Assembly (NCBI RefSeq): GCF_901538355.1 | Contig: NZ_LR593887.1 | Span: forward strand, 3,820,920-3,884,919 | DNA: 64,000 bases | Reading direction: 5' to 3' | Origin: Tuwongella immobilis | Lineage (GTDB): Bacteria > Planctomycetota > Planctomycetia > Gemmatales > Gemmataceae | In this document: one piece after another, positions 62,924 to 64,000 of the stretch | Numbering within the stretch: the stretch's first letter is position 1 | Layout of the letters: each line of letters opens with the position of its first letter | Program-made: the position numbers and the translations under genes | Notes under the pieces: generated by a model | Told to the model about the DNA's origin: nothing | Database searches by the model: none | What the model saw: the letters and a program-made list of their open reading frames with translations, nothing else

Positions 62924-64000
62924 ATGAATGCCGAGAATTCCCCCACTCCGATCGATCAACCGGGAAAACTGCGTTCGTTGTGGCGACTCGCCCGCACGAG
63001 CCCGCATTCCGGCACCCGATTATTCGCACTCGCCGAACTCGTTTGCTTTCCCGTATCGCTGCTTACCATTGTCGCCCTGCTGACCACCGTCGGGTTGCGT
63101 TGGACCGAGTTTGCCCTGCCGAGCTGGTGGACGCGAATCGCCCTGCCACTGCTCTGCACCGGCGCGGTCGGATATTTGACCAACTATGTCGCCGTCCGAA
63201 TGCTGTTTGAACCGTATTCCCGCAGCGATTCGCACTGGCTGACCTGGCTGACCTTGGGACTTTGGCGACAAGGGCTTGTCCCCGCCCGCAAGGAACAACT
63301 CGCGGAATCCGTCGGTCTCGAAGTCGCGCAGCGGCTGTTGACACCGAAAGCAATCACCGAAGAAATCACCAAATTGGTCAACGAAACGCTCGATGATCCC
63401 AGTTTTCGAGCGAATCTGCGCCGCATCGCCGGTCCCGTTCTGCGCGAGCAGTTGCCGGGAATCATCCACCGGCTCGGTCCCGATCTGCAAACCATGGCCA
63501 CCAAAGGGCTTGCGAAAGCCATGACACGAGAACAGGTGAAAGCCTTTCTCACGGATGTCGTCGAGCCGTGGCTGCAAGAAGAGTCGAACCGCGATCGCGT
63601 GCTGACCGCAATTGTCGACAATCTTCGCAAACAATCACCGCGACTGGTCGGGTTCATGCGGCAAGCCGCCCAGAAATACGTGGCCGGCGACGTGATGAAA
63701 TCGATGATGTTGAACATGGCCGAATCGAGCGGCATGCTCGACTGGGACAGCATTAGTCGGTCGATTGGCGAACAGTTGGGCACCCGAGAAAGCCGCGCTG
63801 AATTCGCCGGCATGCTTGATGGAATCGTCGCCAGTCTGTCTCGCAGTCTGGACGAAGCCGGTGCCGAGGCGACGCTGGAACAACTGCGGACTCGCGCCGG
63901 TGGCTATCTGGGTCAAATGCTGGAAGGCTTTCTCGCTGCGGAACTTCCGGATCAAATCGGCCCCTTGCTGGAAAGCGATGGCTTTTGGAACTGGCTGCAC
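62924..64000 (+). CDS. DUF445 membrane protein, N-terminal part (cut by window end)
   Basis: The frame is open from ATG 62924 to the last base of the window, 359 codons. Two membrane segments (about 38-60 and 70-90) precede the conserved GAVGYLTNYVAVRMLFEPY and GLWRQGLVPARKEQLAESVG of the DUF445/YheB-like family; the rest is helical. Family members are membrane-linked proteins of unknown function. The end is not visible. Confidence 0.88.
   Translation, partial: MNAENSPTPIDQPGKLRSLWRLARTSPHSGTRLFALAELVCFPVSLLTIVALLTTVGLRWTEFALPSWWTRIALPLLCTGAVGYLTNYVAVRMLFEPYSRSDSHWLTWLTLGLWRQGLVPARKEQLAESVGLEVAQRLLTPKAITEEITKLVNETLDDPSFRANLRRIAGPVLREQLPGIIHRLGPDLQTMATKGLAKAMTREQVKAFLTDVVEPWLQEESNRDRVLTAIVDNLRKQSPRLVGFMRQAAQKYVAGDVMKSMMLNMAESSGMLDWDSISRSIGEQLGTRESRAEFAGMLDGIVASLSRSLDEAGAEATLEQLRTRAGGYLGQMLEGFLAAELPDQIGPLLESDGFWNWLH

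Overview
The window looks like a chromosomal segment of a planctomycete, most likely of the Gemmata-like lineage. This is inferred from gene content: DUF1559 prepilin-like proteins, DUF1501 and DUF1080 proteins, a DUF1573 protein, a TIGR02996-type leucine-rich-repeat protein, an ASPIC/UnbV (CRTAC1-like) protein, an ECF sigma factor beside a TPR-tailed Ser/Thr kinase, a formylglycine-type sulfatase and a plant/chlamydia-type enoyl-ACP reductase. No phage, transposase, rRNA or CRISPR array was seen. I count 52 protein genes, two of them cut by the window ends, and two tRNA genes.

Layout. 1-5 kb: the end of a phosphoketolase gene overlapping acetate kinase, a sulfatase, an isolated Cas6-like RAMP protein and an ECF sigma factor. 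5-13 kb: a membrane Ser/Thr kinase, a cysteine-hydrolase homologue without its cysteine, an HtrA-like protease, a methyltransferase, and a secreted DUF1501/sialidase-like pair. 13.4-16.2 kb: two identical tRNA-Gln(UUG) genes, with the last codons of rex running into the second; rex follows DUF1573 and PP2C phosphatase genes. 16.4-22 kb: a glycosyltransferase, DUF1080, a sugar-phosphate isomerase-like protein, an amidohydrolase and a TPR protein. 22.4-26.5 kb: two tandem DUF1559 genes, a small lipoprotein and a TPR protein.

26-41 kb: mostly minus strand. It carries an ASPIC/UnbV lipoprotein, a DUF985 cupin, two RNA-methyltransferase-like genes, an ECF sigma/anti-sigma pair, a zinc-ribbon membrane protein, an ImpE-like protein, a HEAT/beta-propeller protein, a beta-CASP nuclease, another DUF1559/lipoprotein pair, fabI and a HEAT-repeat protein. 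41-51 kb: a serA plus class V aminotransferase pair, an LRR protein, an OPT transporter and an S46 peptidase. 51-57 kb: an orphan secreted protein and then a compact minus-strand operon selB-selA-RNA ligase-HD/polynucleotide kinase, joining selenocysteine incorporation to an RNA end-healing and sealing module. 57-64 kb: a SIS-domain isomerase, a 1342-residue lipoprotein with two CsgG-like domains and a long proline-rich repeat, a ROK kinase and the start of a DUF445 membrane protein.

The strongest points for follow-up are the selAB-RNA repair operon, the orphan Cas6-like gene, the rex/tRNA-Gln overlap, the plant-type FabI and the cysteine-less isochorismatase homologue. All functional calls come from reading motifs; no database search was run.
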